NCBI RefSeq assembly: GCF_900114775.1
Contig: NZ_FOUE01000001.1
Coordinates: 310,001-374,000, forward strand
From: Marinobacter zhejiangensis
GTDB lineage: Bacteria > Pseudomonadota > Gammaproteobacteria > Pseudomonadales > Oleiphilaceae
Length of the DNA: 64,000 bases
Direction of reading: 5' to 3'
Below the pieces are notes generated by a model that was not told the origin of the DNA, did not search any database, and was given only the letters and a program-made list of their open reading frames with translations. A program made the translations under genes and the position numbers. The first letter of the stretch is position 1, and every line of letters begins with the position of its first letter. This document shows positions 51,604 to 60,588 of the stretch, in pieces.

Positions 51604-53783
51604 GCCCACACCCTCCGCTGCAACATCAACACTGCACTGGCAAACATCAGTCCAAGCAAACCGGTCGCGGTCAACAGCGGCCACCAGGTGGCGGTCTGCG
51701 GATACCTCAACATGCTCGCCGCACTGCCCTGCGGCAGCAGGGTCGGCACCGACTCGGTTTCCAGGTCTTCATCCAGGGGACGAACCGGAGTCTTGTCCAC
51801 TGCCACAAAACTGGTGTAGCGGGTTACCAGCTGATGAGCGAGGCCAAGACCGGTGATTTCGCCACGCACATCCTCCGACACCTGACCGGACAGCGACTGA
51901 TCCATCAGACTGTCGATGCGTGCGCGCGCCCAGAATCGGTGCAATCCTTCGGCTTCAGCCGCATGGTCCAGGGCCATCCGCTGCTGCCATTCACTGCCAT
52001 CCGGCAGGCGACCGCTGGCCACCAGTTCGCCGCCGTTCAGACGCCCCCGGACCACCTGAACCATCGGCTCACCCAGAAACAGGTCACCCGGTCGTTGCGG
52101 CAGCGCTTCGCTGGCATTGAACCCATCGGGCCAGCGGGTCTGGATTGCCGTCATGACCGGCGACTCCATTTTCCGGAACAATTCATCCAGCGGTGCCGAC
52201 ACAGCCCCCAGGTCATTGATGGCAGTGTAGGTGCCTCGACCGAACCGGGCCGCTTCCCGCATGAAATGCATGTTTGGCGCCGAGCCAATGCCCACCGTGA
52301 ACAGACGGCTGTCTCCCAGCTGCTGGCTGATCTGGCGGAACAGGCCCTGCTCGTTACCGACGGCGCCGTCGGTCATGAACACCACCTGGCGGACGTAGCG
52401 ACCGGCCTCTTCCCCCTCCGCCTCCCGGTGGTTCTGGCGCAGAGCCCTATCCAGCGCCGGAGCCATTTCCGTACCTCCGTTGGCTTCCAGGCTCTGAACA
52501 TAACGACGGGCACTGGCCAGGTTTTCGGCATCCGCCGGACGGGCGAACCTGAACAGCGTCTCGATCTGACTGTTGAACTGGATAACGTTAAAGCGATCGC
52601 CGGCATTGAGGGTATCCAACCCTTTCAGCAGCGACGCCTTGGCCTGGCGAATGGAGGCCCCGGCCATCGAACCGGAGGTATCAATGACAAAGATCAGTTC
52701 CCGCGGCAGCGACTGACGTCCGCTCATCCCCGGCACCAGCATCGCCAACAGGTAATCCTCACCCTGCCAATTCTGGTGAAACAGGGCTGCCGAGGGTTCC
52801 TGGCCACGCACCGGCGCCCAGCGGACAATCAGATCCCGATCCATCAGGATGTCACCTTCCTGGGGGGTTACCGACACTTCGGCACCGTTCCATACGGCGT
52901 TGACGGCATGGCTTGGGCTGGTGACGGTGGCAATCGGCAAACCGGCATTCAGGGTCAGCTGAACCTGTGCCCGGTGACTGCCACTGGGCACATCGCCTTC
53001 ACGCACGGTGAACGGGCTGATCTTGTCGGCATCCGGCACCTCCGTCGTGGGCGTTGCCCAGCCGCCCTGCCAGGCCGTTTCCCGTTCCACCAGCGGCTCG
53101 CCCGGCATGTAACGGGGCGTCAGTGTGGTGGGCAGTTGAAGCTCAAACTCTCCCGACTGATAACGCACGGACTGCTGGTACTGCAGCTCCACCGACACCG
53201 TTTCCCCGGGCGGGATGTTCGCCAGTCGGGTGGTGAACAGGTTGGGACGCTGCTGCTCCACCTTCGCAGCCTGACGCCCTTCGCGGCGGGCGGTTTCATA
53301 CTGGCGGTCAGCCTCCTGACGGGTATGGATTTCACCGACGATCACCCGCTCACCGGCCTTCATGGTCATCCCGTAAACACTGGCATTGTCCGGCAGCGGA
53401 AACACATACACCCCTTCCCGCCATTGCTGGCTGGTGTTGGCGAAGTGCTGGACCAGGCGGGTATCGGCGATCAGGCCACTGACCGTTACCTGGTACTCGG
53501 TGGTCAACAAGGTCGCAGGCGCCTGCCATTGACCATCCTCGCCGACAAAATGAAAGGCTCCGGTGCCTTCCGCCTCCATCGGGCTGGCCTCGGAATACAG
53601 CGGCTGGACAAACAGAAGCAGAGCCATTGCCAGCCAGAGACCCAGGGCTTCCGTGCCCCGGTGCAGCGGCCGACGGAAGGGGCGTTGGCACACCGGGCGA
53701 GTGGTGCGTTGGCGGGGGCTCTGGTCGCGGTGGTTTCCAGCACAGTTGCCGGTACGTCTGGACGACTCGAGGGAGAGCAGCAT
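51600..53783 (-). CDS. Sortase target protein with VIT and von Willebrand A domains
   Basis: 727 residues. N-terminal basic region and a membrane helix (about 47-62) act as signal; a VIT domain (about 85-215, with VYVFPLPDNASVYGMTM and EARREGRQ-like motif) is followed by a vWA domain with intact MIDAS DTSGSMAGAS (Asp368). The C-terminus is a sorting signal: PQTAT, then a hydrophobic helix and RRVWA. The usual first residue of the motif is replaced: Tyr precedes PQT. It is likely surface- or periplasm-tethered and binds ligands through a metal site. Its sortase is the next gene. Confidence 0.9.
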   Translation of the reverse strand: MLLSLESSRRTGNCAGNHRDQSPRQRTTRPVCQRPFRRPLHRGTEALGLWLAMALLLFVQPLYSEASPMEAEGTGAFHFVGEDGQWQAPATLLTTEYQVTVSGLIADTRLVQHFANTSQQWREGVYVFPLPDNASVYGMTMKAGERVIVGEIHTRQEADRQYETARREGRQAAKVEQQRPNLFTTRLANIPPGETVSVELQYQQSVRYQSGEFELQLPTTLTPRYMPGEPLVERETAWQGGWATPTTEVPDADKISPFTVREGDVPSGSHRAQVQLTLNAGLPIATVTSPSHAVNAVWNGAEVSVTPQEGDILMDRDLIVRWAPVRGQEPSAALFHQNWQGEDYLLAMLVPGMSGRQSLPRELIFVIDTSGSMAGASIRQAKASLLKGLDTLNAGDRFNVIQFNSQIETLFRFARPADAENLASARRYVQSLEANGGTEMAPALDRALRQNHREAEGEEAGRYVRQVVFMTDGAVGNEQGLFRQISQQLGDSRLFTVGIGSAPNMHFMREAARFGRGTYTAINDLGAVSAPLDELFRKMESPVMTAIQTRWPDGFNASEALPQRPGDLFLGEPMVQVVRGRLNGGELVASGRLPDGSEWQQRMALDHAAEAEGLHRFWARARIDSLMDQSLSGQVSEDVRGEITGLGLAHQLVTRYTSFVAVDKTPVRPLDEDLETESVPTLLPQGSAASMLRYPQTATWWPLLTATGLLGLMFASAVLMLQRRVWA

Positions 53784-53982
53784 GGTCCGAATCCTTGCGT
53801 TGTGGGTGGTATGGCTACCATTTCAACGTCCGGATCCGGCAATCCTGTGGCCGATTCGGTATCAAAGCGGATCGAAATCTGATGAATTATGGCAATCCGC
53901 CATGACCTCTTGTGTGCCCCCGCCAGTTGGTTAAAACTTACGGGCAATCAGTGAGTAACCGTCACCGGACCCAACACCCGCC

Positions 53983-54684
53983 ATGAAACAGCACATCGCC
54001 CTTGTCGAAGACGAACACGCCATCCGTGAAAACTACCGTGATGCCCTGGAACGCCGGGGTTTCAGCGTGTCGGCCTATGCGGACCGGGGCAATGCGTTCC
54101 AGGCCCTGCGCACCCAGCTGCCGGATCTGGCGATCATTGATGTGGGACTGGGCGATGAGCCCGATGGCGGCTTCGCGCTGTGCCAGGATCTCCGTCAATT
54201 GTCCGCCACCCTGCCGATTATCTTCCTGACCGCCCGCGACAGCGATGTGGACACGGTGTACGGTCTGCGCCTGGGGGCCGACGATTACGTCACCAAGGAC
54301 ATGAGCCTGGACCATCTGCTGGCCCGCATCACCGCCCTGCTACGCCGCACCCAGGCCTGGACCCAGGCCCTGAAGCAACCGGACGAACTGCTGCAACGGG
54401 GCCGCCTCAGCCTTAACGTGGACCGCATGACGGCGGAGTGGCAAGGTCTGCCCATTGAGCTGACGGTGACCGAGTTCTGGATGCTGCACTCACTGGTCAA
54501 ACACCCCGGCCACGTACGCAACCGTGACCAGCTCATGGCGGCGGCCAACACCTACCTGGACCCCAACACCGTGACCTCGCACGTCAAACGCATCCGCCGC
54601 AAGTTCCTGGACGCCGACAATGACTTTGACGGCATCCAGACCGCCTATGGCATGGGCTACCGCTGGAACGCCCATGAGGTCTGA
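53983..54684 (+). CDS. pdsR: Sortase-system response regulator (PdsR-like)
   Basis: 233 residues. Receiver domain with Asp53 in LAIIDVGLG, Lys in YVTKD, and an OmpR/PhoB-type winged helix (VTEFWMLHSLVKHPGHVRNRDQLM, TVTSHVKRIRRKF). The gene is divergent from the sortase target/sortase pair, and its kinase begins three bases after its stop. It matches the response regulator seen with dedicated proteobacterial sortases. The shared 199-base gap (53784-53982) probably holds its operator. Confidence 0.88.
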   Translation: MKQHIALVEDEHAIRENYRDALERRGFSVSAYADRGNAFQALRTQLPDLAIIDVGLGDEPDGGFALCQDLRQLSATLPIIFLTARDSDVDTVYGLRLGADDYVTKDMSLDHLLARITALLRRTQAWTQALKQPDELLQRGRLSLNVDRMTAEWQGLPIELTVTEFWMLHSLVKHPGHVRNRDQLMAAANTYLDPNTVTSHVKRIRRKFLDADNDFDGIQTAYGMGYRWNAHEV

Positions 54685-54687
54685 GCC

Positions 54688-56670
54688 TTGTCGCTGAAAC
54701 GCCAGTTACTGATCGCCAGCCTACTGACCCTGCTGATTCCCTGGCTGGGCCTGCAATTTGTACTGGAGCTGGACGATGCCCTGCGCCACCAGGCGTTACA
54801 GCAGATGCACAGTCAGTCCCAACGTATTGCCGGTACAGCCGCTGCGGTGCTCTACGACGATATGCCCCCGGGGCCAGACACGCCGACCCTCTACGCCAAC
54901 CGGCTGGATAAAACCGCCAATCTCGACGGCTATGGCGACGACTGGCCCGGCTATGAGGAAGATTTTGCCGACGAGCAGCCCACTGTCCGGCGCGACCCCA
55001 TCAGCTGGCAGCTGGGCGTCAAAGGCGACCACCTGTTCCTGCTGCTACGGGTCAACAACCCCAACCCGGTGTATTTCGACCTTGGCCAACCGGAGCGTCC
55101 ATTTGAGCACCTCCGGCTAACCTGGGAGCAACAGGGCGAGCGCCATGAGCGAATCATCCGTACCCCGGCCCCTGGCCCGGTGTTTGGCTGGTTCGACGAC
55201 CTGCGGCCACAGCCCGATTACCACGTGCGGGGGGTGTGGCAGGCTCACGGCAGTGGTTACCAGGTTGAACTCCAGCTGCCCCGCCCCGACGCCAATGGCG
55301 GCTTTGGTTTCACCGTAGAGCGCCCGGACAGCCACGGAGTTATCCACAGCGCCGGCGGCACCGGCACCAGCCCCCTGCCAAGGCTGGTCACCCGCTCCTT
55401 GCCGCTGGAAAGCGCCCTGTCGAACTATCTCGACCCCGGTCAGCAATCGGTGGCACTGGATCCCAGTGGCTGGGTGATCGCCCGCAACCAGTCCCCGGCA
55501 CCGGATACCACACCGGACTTCAACAGCCTCAGCCCGCTGGACATTGCCGAACGTATCAGTCTGAATGGCCTGCGGACCCTGGTCAGGCTTTACCAGCCCA
55601 AGCCGGTGGCTTACCTAATGCAGGATAACCGCCAGCTACGGACCCAGCTACCTGCCAGCGGCCTGGTCCGCACCGAGTACGGACCGGCCCTGATGACTAC
55701 CCAGCCGCTGCCGGATGGCCGCCTGCTGATCCTGACCCAGTCCCTGGATCAACTGCTGACCTTGTCCGGCAGCACCCTGGGCACGGTGATTGCCCGCAGC
55801 ACACTGTTGGTGATCGTACTGATGCTGGTGCTGCTGGGTTATTCCAGCTGGCTGTCCCTGCGCATCACCCGGCTTCAGCGGGCCGTTAACGCCAGTGTGG
55901 ATGCCGATGGCCGCATCGTTGCTGCCATGCCGGAAGCCCGTGCCCAGGACGAGCTGGGCGAACTGTCCCGCCAGTTCCGCCAGATGATCGATAAGCTCCA
56001 GGGCTATACCGAATACCTGGAAAGTTTTTCCCGCCGGCTCTCCCATGAGCTGAAAACCCCAGTGGCGATCGTCAGGTCATCGCTGGAAAACCTGTCCCAC
56101 ACCGACACCGATGCCGACCAGAAGGCCTATCTGGAACGCGTAGGCCAGGCGACTGACCGGCTCAGCCAGATCCTTCAGGGCATGAGTGAAGCGGCACGGC
56201 TGGAGCAGAGCTTCGATCACGCCGAGCACGAAGACTTCGACCTCGCTGAAGTTGCCGCACAAGCCTCCGCCGCCTACCAGAGCCTGGACCCGGGTCACCG
56301 CATCCGCTATCAGGGACCGGCATCCGGCTGTCACTTGCACGGTTCCCCGGAACTGCTGGTACAGATGCTCGACAAACTGGTGGATAACGCCCGCGATTTC
56401 ACCCCGGATGATGGCCTGATTGAAGTCCGGGTCAGCGATCAGGGCGACCATTACGAGCTGTCAGTCTTTAACGAAGGGTCGTCCCTGCCGGACCACCTCG
56501 CCAGCGAAATCTTCAACCCCTTCGTGTCCCTGCGCACCGGTCAGGCGGAAGGACACCTCGGGCAGGGCCTCCTAATCGTCCGGTTGATTGCAGAGCACCA
56601 CCGGGGCGAAGCCCGTGCCAGCAATGAACACAATGGCGTTGCCTTCACCATACGACTGCCACGCCACTGA
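54688..56670 (+). CDS. pdsS: Sortase-system sensor histidine kinase (PdsS-like)
   Basis: 660 residues beginning at TTG (54688), nine bases after GAGGT at the end of pdsR. Membrane helices at about 10-27 and 370-392 flank a large periplasmic sensor (about 30-365) containing a carbohydrate-binding-like beta-sandwich. HAMP follows, then HisKA with His453 in SRRLSHELKTPVAI, and HATPase with KLVDNARDFTP and GHLGQGLLIVRLIAEHH. It likely senses an envelope ligand and controls the sortase pair. No terminator T-run, but a hairpin lies downstream. Confidence 0.87.
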   Translation: MSLKRQLLIASLLTLLIPWLGLQFVLELDDALRHQALQQMHSQSQRIAGTAAAVLYDDMPPGPDTPTLYANRLDKTANLDGYGDDWPGYEEDFADEQPTVRRDPISWQLGVKGDHLFLLLRVNNPNPVYFDLGQPERPFEHLRLTWEQQGERHERIIRTPAPGPVFGWFDDLRPQPDYHVRGVWQAHGSGYQVELQLPRPDANGGFGFTVERPDSHGVIHSAGGTGTSPLPRLVTRSLPLESALSNYLDPGQQSVALDPSGWVIARNQSPAPDTTPDFNSLSPLDIAERISLNGLRTLVRLYQPKPVAYLMQDNRQLRTQLPASGLVRTEYGPALMTTQPLPDGRLLILTQSLDQLLTLSGSTLGTVIARSTLLVIVLMLVLLGYSSWLSLRITRLQRAVNASVDADGRIVAAMPEARAQDELGELSRQFRQMIDKLQGYTEYLESFSRRLSHELKTPVAIVRSSLENLSHTDTDADQKAYLERVGQATDRLSQILQGMSEAARLEQSFDHAEHEDFDLAEVAAQASAAYQSLDPGHRIRYQGPASGCHLHGSPELLVQMLDKLVDNARDFTPDDGLIEVRVSDQGDHYELSVFNEGSSLPDHLASEIFNPFVSLRTGQAEGHLGQGLLIVRLIAEHHRGEARASNEHNGVAFTIRLPRH

Positions 56671-56681
56671 TTGGAGCAGGT

Positions 56682-56710
56682 AGCGACCGGTTGGCACTTG
56701 CCAGGTCGCT
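56682..56710 (+). terminator. Hairpin downstream of pdsS
   Basis: AGCGACC and GGTCGCT arms (seven base pairs), with an inner TGGC/GCCA stem in the loop, 12 bases after the stop. No T-run follows. Confidence 0.5.
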
Positions 56711-56844
56711 TCCGATCGCCTAACGTGCTCCCCCCGAAAGAACCGGTGTCATAAAGTCGTACGACACTGGTCGTCTTCAGCCAGACGTGGCGATGCCTTA
56801 AGGTCTGTAGAGTGAGCGCGTCTTACTCCTGATAGGAACTCCCA

Positions 56845-58155
56845 GTGAACCGACAGCTACCCAACATAGCCCTACACCCACTCAGGGCCGAACTCTACAA
56901 CGAGCTGCACTCCCGGCCATTCCAGATTCTGCCCTGCCCGGCCCAGGTGACCCACATCGCCCTGCTCACCACCCCTGAGGAGCGCGAAGCCCAGTTCCAC
57001 CATCTGCAGGAACTTCACGAACTGCTGGAGGAAACGGCACCGGCGCAGGATGCCAGCTGTTTTGAGGCCACGTTTGGCAACCTGAGGGTACGGCGGGAAA
57101 TGCACATGGAGTTCACCGCCTACACGTTCATCGACCTGGCGCCCAGGGAACCCCATGAACCGTTCAGCAACCCGGCGATTTCGCTGTTGCCCAAGGGCTG
57201 GTTGGATCGACTTGCGGGGACGGTGGTGGCGGCGTTCCACCTTGATCTGCAACCGGTCAGGAACGGCCCCAACACCGACCTGGGTATGGTTCGCCCCTGG
57301 TTTGAAGGTCAACGCCTGGTGGGCAGTAGCCCTCAGGAAGGCAAAGCCCGGGTGTGGGGCAGCTTCAAACTCCATAGCGACGATTTTGGCCGATTCATGG
57401 TGCTGAACAGCAGCCTGTCCAACAGCCAGCTAGGACGTTTGAGTCAGCGTCTTATCGAAATTGAGACCTACCGGTTGATGTCCCTGCTGGCATTGCCGCT
57501 GGCGCGGGAGATTACGCCGAACCTGAACGAGATGGATCAGCAGCTCGCGGTGATTACCCAGGCGCTGTCAGAAAACCAGAACGTCGACGAAAAAGAAATT
57601 CTGGCGGAGCTGACCCAGATCGCCGCCCGCATCGAGGCCTACCGGGCCCGCTCCACCTTCCGTTTCTCGGCCACCCGGGCTTATCACCGCCTGGTACTGA
57701 CCCGGCTGGAAGAGTTGCGGGAAGACGAGCTGTCCGGACACCTGACCATCACCGAATTCATGACCCGGCGGCTGACCCCGGCGGTCAAAACCTGCGAATC
57801 CGTCGGTGACCGCCTGGAAGACCTGTCGCGGCGTGTTGACCGTGCCTCCGACATGATGCGGACACGGGTCGAACTGGCCATCCAGAGCCAGAACCAGGAG
57901 CTGCTCAGTTCCATGGACCGCCGCTCCAAGATCCAGCTGATGATGCAGCACACCGTGGAAGGTTTCTCCGTGGTGGCCATCAGCTACTACCTGGTCAGCC
58001 TGCTCAAACTGGCCATGGACGCCGCCCACGACGCCGGCATCCATTTCAACAAGACCCTGATCCTGGGCATTGCCATCCCGGTTATCCTGCTGACGGTATT
58101 CCTTGGCATCCGTGCCATCCATCACCGCTTCATCAAAATGGCGCGGCGGGAATAG
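56845..58155 (+). CDS. DUF3422 family membrane protein
   Basis: 436 residues, GTG start behind AGGAA. The N-terminus LHPLRAELYNELHSRPF is the family hallmark. A long cytosolic region with heptad-like helices follows (about 200-370), and two C-terminal membrane helices (about 373-392 and 405-425) end in a basic tail. The layout resembles CorA-like proteins in general form, but no GMN motif is present. Function unknown. Confidence 0.85.
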   Translation: MNRQLPNIALHPLRAELYNELHSRPFQILPCPAQVTHIALLTTPEEREAQFHHLQELHELLEETAPAQDASCFEATFGNLRVRREMHMEFTAYTFIDLAPREPHEPFSNPAISLLPKGWLDRLAGTVVAAFHLDLQPVRNGPNTDLGMVRPWFEGQRLVGSSPQEGKARVWGSFKLHSDDFGRFMVLNSSLSNSQLGRLSQRLIEIETYRLMSLLALPLAREITPNLNEMDQQLAVITQALSENQNVDEKEILAELTQIAARIEAYRARSTFRFSATRAYHRLVLTRLEELREDELSGHLTITEFMTRRLTPAVKTCESVGDRLEDLSRRVDRASDMMRTRVELAIQSQNQELLSSMDRRSKIQLMMQHTVEGFSVVAISYYLVSLLKLAMDAAHDAGIHFNKTLILGIAIPVILLTVFLGIRAIHHRFIKMARRE

Positions 58156-58169
58156 CCCGGTCCAGCTCT

Positions 58170-58952
58170 TTATTCGCCGGTGTCAGGCCCGGAATACTGT
58201 CGATAGAACTGCTGGGCGGTGCGGCCACTGCGCACGCCGCGCCCGGTCGCAAAGCGGATGGCCTGACGGTGCAGCTCGGTGCGATCAGCGACGTCTGGAA
58301 ACAGGGCATCCACAGCCGCCAGGTAGACATCCTGAGAAAACGGGTAGAACGACAGCTGGAGGCCAAACCGGTCGGCCAGCGACACCTGCTCCTCAATCGC
58401 CTCGGCCGGGTGCAGCTCGCCATCACGGACCCGACTGTTGAGATTGTCAGCCATGTACTCCGGCATCAGGTGGCGACGGTTGGAGGTGGCGTAAACACGA
58501 ACGTTCTCCGGCGGCAGTTCCAATGAGCCTTCCAGGACACTCTTCAGCGCCTTATAGGCAGACTCACCGGTCTCGAAAGAGAGGTCGTCGGAGAAGATGA
58601 CAAAGCGGTACGGGAGATCCCAGAGGTCATCGACGATCTCTGGCAGGTTCACCAGGTCATCCTTGTCCACTTCGATGATGCGCAGGCCATCGCCGTGATA
58701 ACGGTTCAGCAGCGCCTTGATCAAAGACGATTTTCCGGTACCACGGGCGCCCCAAAGCAGGGCGTTGTTGGACGGCTCTCCGTTGATGAAGCGCTCGGTG
58801 TTGCGGGCCAGCGCCGCCTGCTGGCGCTCAATCCCGGTCAGCTCGTGCCACTGCACCGGGTCCAGCCGGCGGATGGCGCGCAGCCCCTGGCGGTGACGAC
58901 GCCACACCGCCGCCGTTGTGGAAGCCCAATCAATGCTGCTGTCTGCTGTCAT
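58170..58952 (-). CDS. DUF815 AAA-family ATP-binding protein
   Basis: 260 residues. Walker A is WGARGTGKSSLIKALL and the sensor-like segment is VYATSNRRHLMPEYMADN. The IFSDDLSFETGESAYKALKSVLEGSLE block is the DUF815 signature. Relatives are AAA ATPases of unknown cellular role. The stop faces that of DUF3422, 15 bases away. It is divergent from mgsA. Confidence 0.88.
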   Translation of the reverse strand: MTADSSIDWASTTAAVWRRHRQGLRAIRRLDPVQWHELTGIERQQAALARNTERFINGEPSNNALLWGARGTGKSSLIKALLNRYHGDGLRIIEVDKDDLVNLPEIVDDLWDLPYRFVIFSDDLSFETGESAYKALKSVLEGSLELPPENVRVYATSNRRHLMPEYMADNLNSRVRDGELHPAEAIEEQVSLADRFGLQLSFYPFSQDVYLAAVDALFPDVADRTELHRQAIRFATGRGVRSGRTAQQFYRQYSGPDTGE

Positions 58953-59033
58953 TCTCTGTCCTTAGCGGTTTCACCGCGGAAGCGGTTGTGAAACACTGGC
59001 GTTTTAACCTTCGATCAGGAGTCGTTACCCAAC

Positions 59034-59474
59034 ATGGCTGTCCAATCTGTTGCCCTTGTCGCCCACGATAACAAGAAAAAGGACCTGGTTGACTGGGCCT
59101 ACAAAAACAGTGACCAGTTTGCCCCCTTGCGATTATACGCCACCGGCACCACCGGCCGCCTGCTGTCCGAGCGCCTGGGGCGGGACGACATTCACTGCCT
59201 GCTCAGTGGCCCCCTCGGCGGCGACCAGCAAATCGGCGCCAAGATTGCCGAAGGCGAGATCGACCTGCTGGTGTTCTTCTGGGACCCGCTGGAACCCCAA
59301 CCCCACGACCCCGACATCAAGGCCCTGCTGCGTATTGCCGCCCTGTGGAACATCCCGGTGGCCTGTAACCGGGCCAGTGCCGAGTTTATCCTGTCGTCCC
59401 GCTACATGACCGATACCGAGCATACGCCCGGCAAACCGGACTTTTCCGACTATACCGGCCGGAAAGTCAGCTAA
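59034..59474 (+). CDS. mgsA: Methylglyoxal synthase MgsA
   Basis: 146 residues (E. coli MgsA 152). Family markers: ALVAHDNKKKDLVDW at the N-terminus, ATGTTGRLL for phosphate binding, LSGPLGGDQQIGAKIAEG, DLLVFFWDPLEPQPHDPDIKALLR with the catalytic aspartates, and NIPVACNRASAEFIL. It converts dihydroxyacetone phosphate to methylglyoxal and phosphate, a bypass used when phosphate is low and sugar phosphates build up. The next gene starts 43 bases later. Confidence 0.95.
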   Translation: MAVQSVALVAHDNKKKDLVDWAYKNSDQFAPLRLYATGTTGRLLSERLGRDDIHCLLSGPLGGDQQIGAKIAEGEIDLLVFFWDPLEPQPHDPDIKALLRIAALWNIPVACNRASAEFILSSRYMTDTEHTPGKPDFSDYTGRKVS

Positions 59475-59516
59475 TCCCCCTTCACACAAGCCCACGGATT
59501 GGGCAGGAGATGCAGG

Positions 59517-59972
59517 ATGCACCATAAAACCCGGGCCACCGCGACGGTGGCCTTTGCCATGATGATGGCCATAACACCCACTGCGCTGGCGACCATTTAC
59601 CAGTGCCAGGCTCAGGGCCACACTGTATTCAGCGATACGCCCTGCGGGGACAATGCCCGTACCATTGAGGTAGACCCGGTACGCACCGGAGGCCGGCTCG
59701 ACCAGGGCACCCAGGTCGACTTTTACCAACCACCCGCCAGGGCAGATCGCTCTTCAGCGAACACCGGCTGCCCCGCTGGCTACATCCAGTCCTCCGACCT
59801 GCGCCGCTTTCGGGTGCAAAAACGGATCCAGGAAGGCATGAGCGAAGCCCAGGTGCGCTACATCCTGGGCGATCCGGAACGGCAGGATGGCCAGTGGTGG
59901 GTGTATGAACGTCGCGGTGAAGAGACCGGGCGTTACCATTTTCGGGGTGGCTGCCTGATCCGCTGGCGCTGA
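59517..59972 (+). CDS. DUF4124-containing secreted protein
   Basis: 151 residues. A signal peptide is cut after ALA (near residue 25). A DUF4124 motif follows, IYQCQAQGHTVFSDTPCGDNA. After a short linker, the C-terminal half SSDLRRFRVQKRIQEGMSEAQVRYILGDPE and YHFRGGCLIRW matches that of the protein at 33.2 kb. The paired cysteines in CxxC-like contexts could form disulfides. ATG 59517 follows AGGAG at seven bases; an ATG six codons earlier lacks a site. Function unknown, periplasmic. Confidence 0.78.
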   Translation: MHHKTRATATVAFAMMMAITPTALATIYQCQAQGHTVFSDTPCGDNARTIEVDPVRTGGRLDQGTQVDFYQPPARADRSSANTGCPAGYIQSSDLRRFRVQKRIQEGMSEAQVRYILGDPERQDGQWWVYERRGEETGRYHFRGGCLIRWR

Positions 59973-60044
59973 TCGCGCCACCATGCCCTTGATATTGGCC
60001 CTGGCCGTGCCCAGAAATAAGGAACTGACGGAAGGAGATCAGCC

Positions 60045-60476
60045 ATGACCGAAGCCACCCACATTGTGTGCCCCCATTGCCAGCGGAGTAACCGTGTGCC
60101 GCCGCAGCGGATCGGCGACCGCCCCAACTGCGGAGCCTGTAAACAGGCACTGGCCAGTGGCGATATCGCCGACCTGACCGACGCCGGTTTTGCGAACTTC
60201 ACCGGCAAGTCAGACCTGCCGGTTCTGGTGGATTTCTGGGCCAGCTGGTGCGGTCCCTGCCAGGCCATGGCCCCGGAATTCCAGGCCGCCGCGCGCACCT
60301 GGGCCGGCAAGGTCGCCTTCGCCAAGGTCAACACCGAACAGGCTCAACAGACATCCGCCCGCTTCGCCATTCGCAGCATTCCGACCCTGATCCTGTTCCG
60401 CAATGGCCGCGAAGTGGCGCGCCAGAGCGGCGCCATGTCCGCAGCACAACTCGGCGCCTGGCTACAGCAACAGTAA
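60045..60476 (+). CDS. trxC: Thioredoxin 2 (TrxC)
   Basis: 143 residues. The N-terminal zinc finger has two CxxC pairs (CPHC...CGAC), and the thioredoxin fold carries the active site WASWCGPCQAMAP. The cis-proline loop is IRSIPTLILF. TrxC is a reducing thioredoxin of the cytoplasm; in E. coli it is induced under oxidative stress. GAAGGAG before ATG 60045 gives a strong start. It lies 72 bases after the DUF4124 gene on the same strand. Confidence 0.94.
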   Translation: MTEATHIVCPHCQRSNRVPPQRIGDRPNCGACKQALASGDIADLTDAGFANFTGKSDLPVLVDFWASWCGPCQAMAPEFQAAARTWAGKVAFAKVNTEQAQQTSARFAIRSIPTLILFRNGREVARQSGAMSAAQLGAWLQQQ

Positions 60477-60588
60477 TCCCCGCGCCAACGTCGCTGGGAC
60501 ATTCACCCAATAAGCGCTAAAGTTAGGTCATTTCGCCCCTGCACCTCCAGGGGACACTGACACCGCGACCATAAACAAGGAGACCACC

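Noticed and set aside
51834..53882. Open frame of 682 codons on the plus strand opposite the sortase target
   Set aside because: Antisense shadow of a well-supported gene; histidine/glutamine/arginine-rich translation without any domain.
51022..56670. Sortase locus as a mobile island
   Set aside because: No integrase, tRNA, flanking repeats or composition change are visible at either end.
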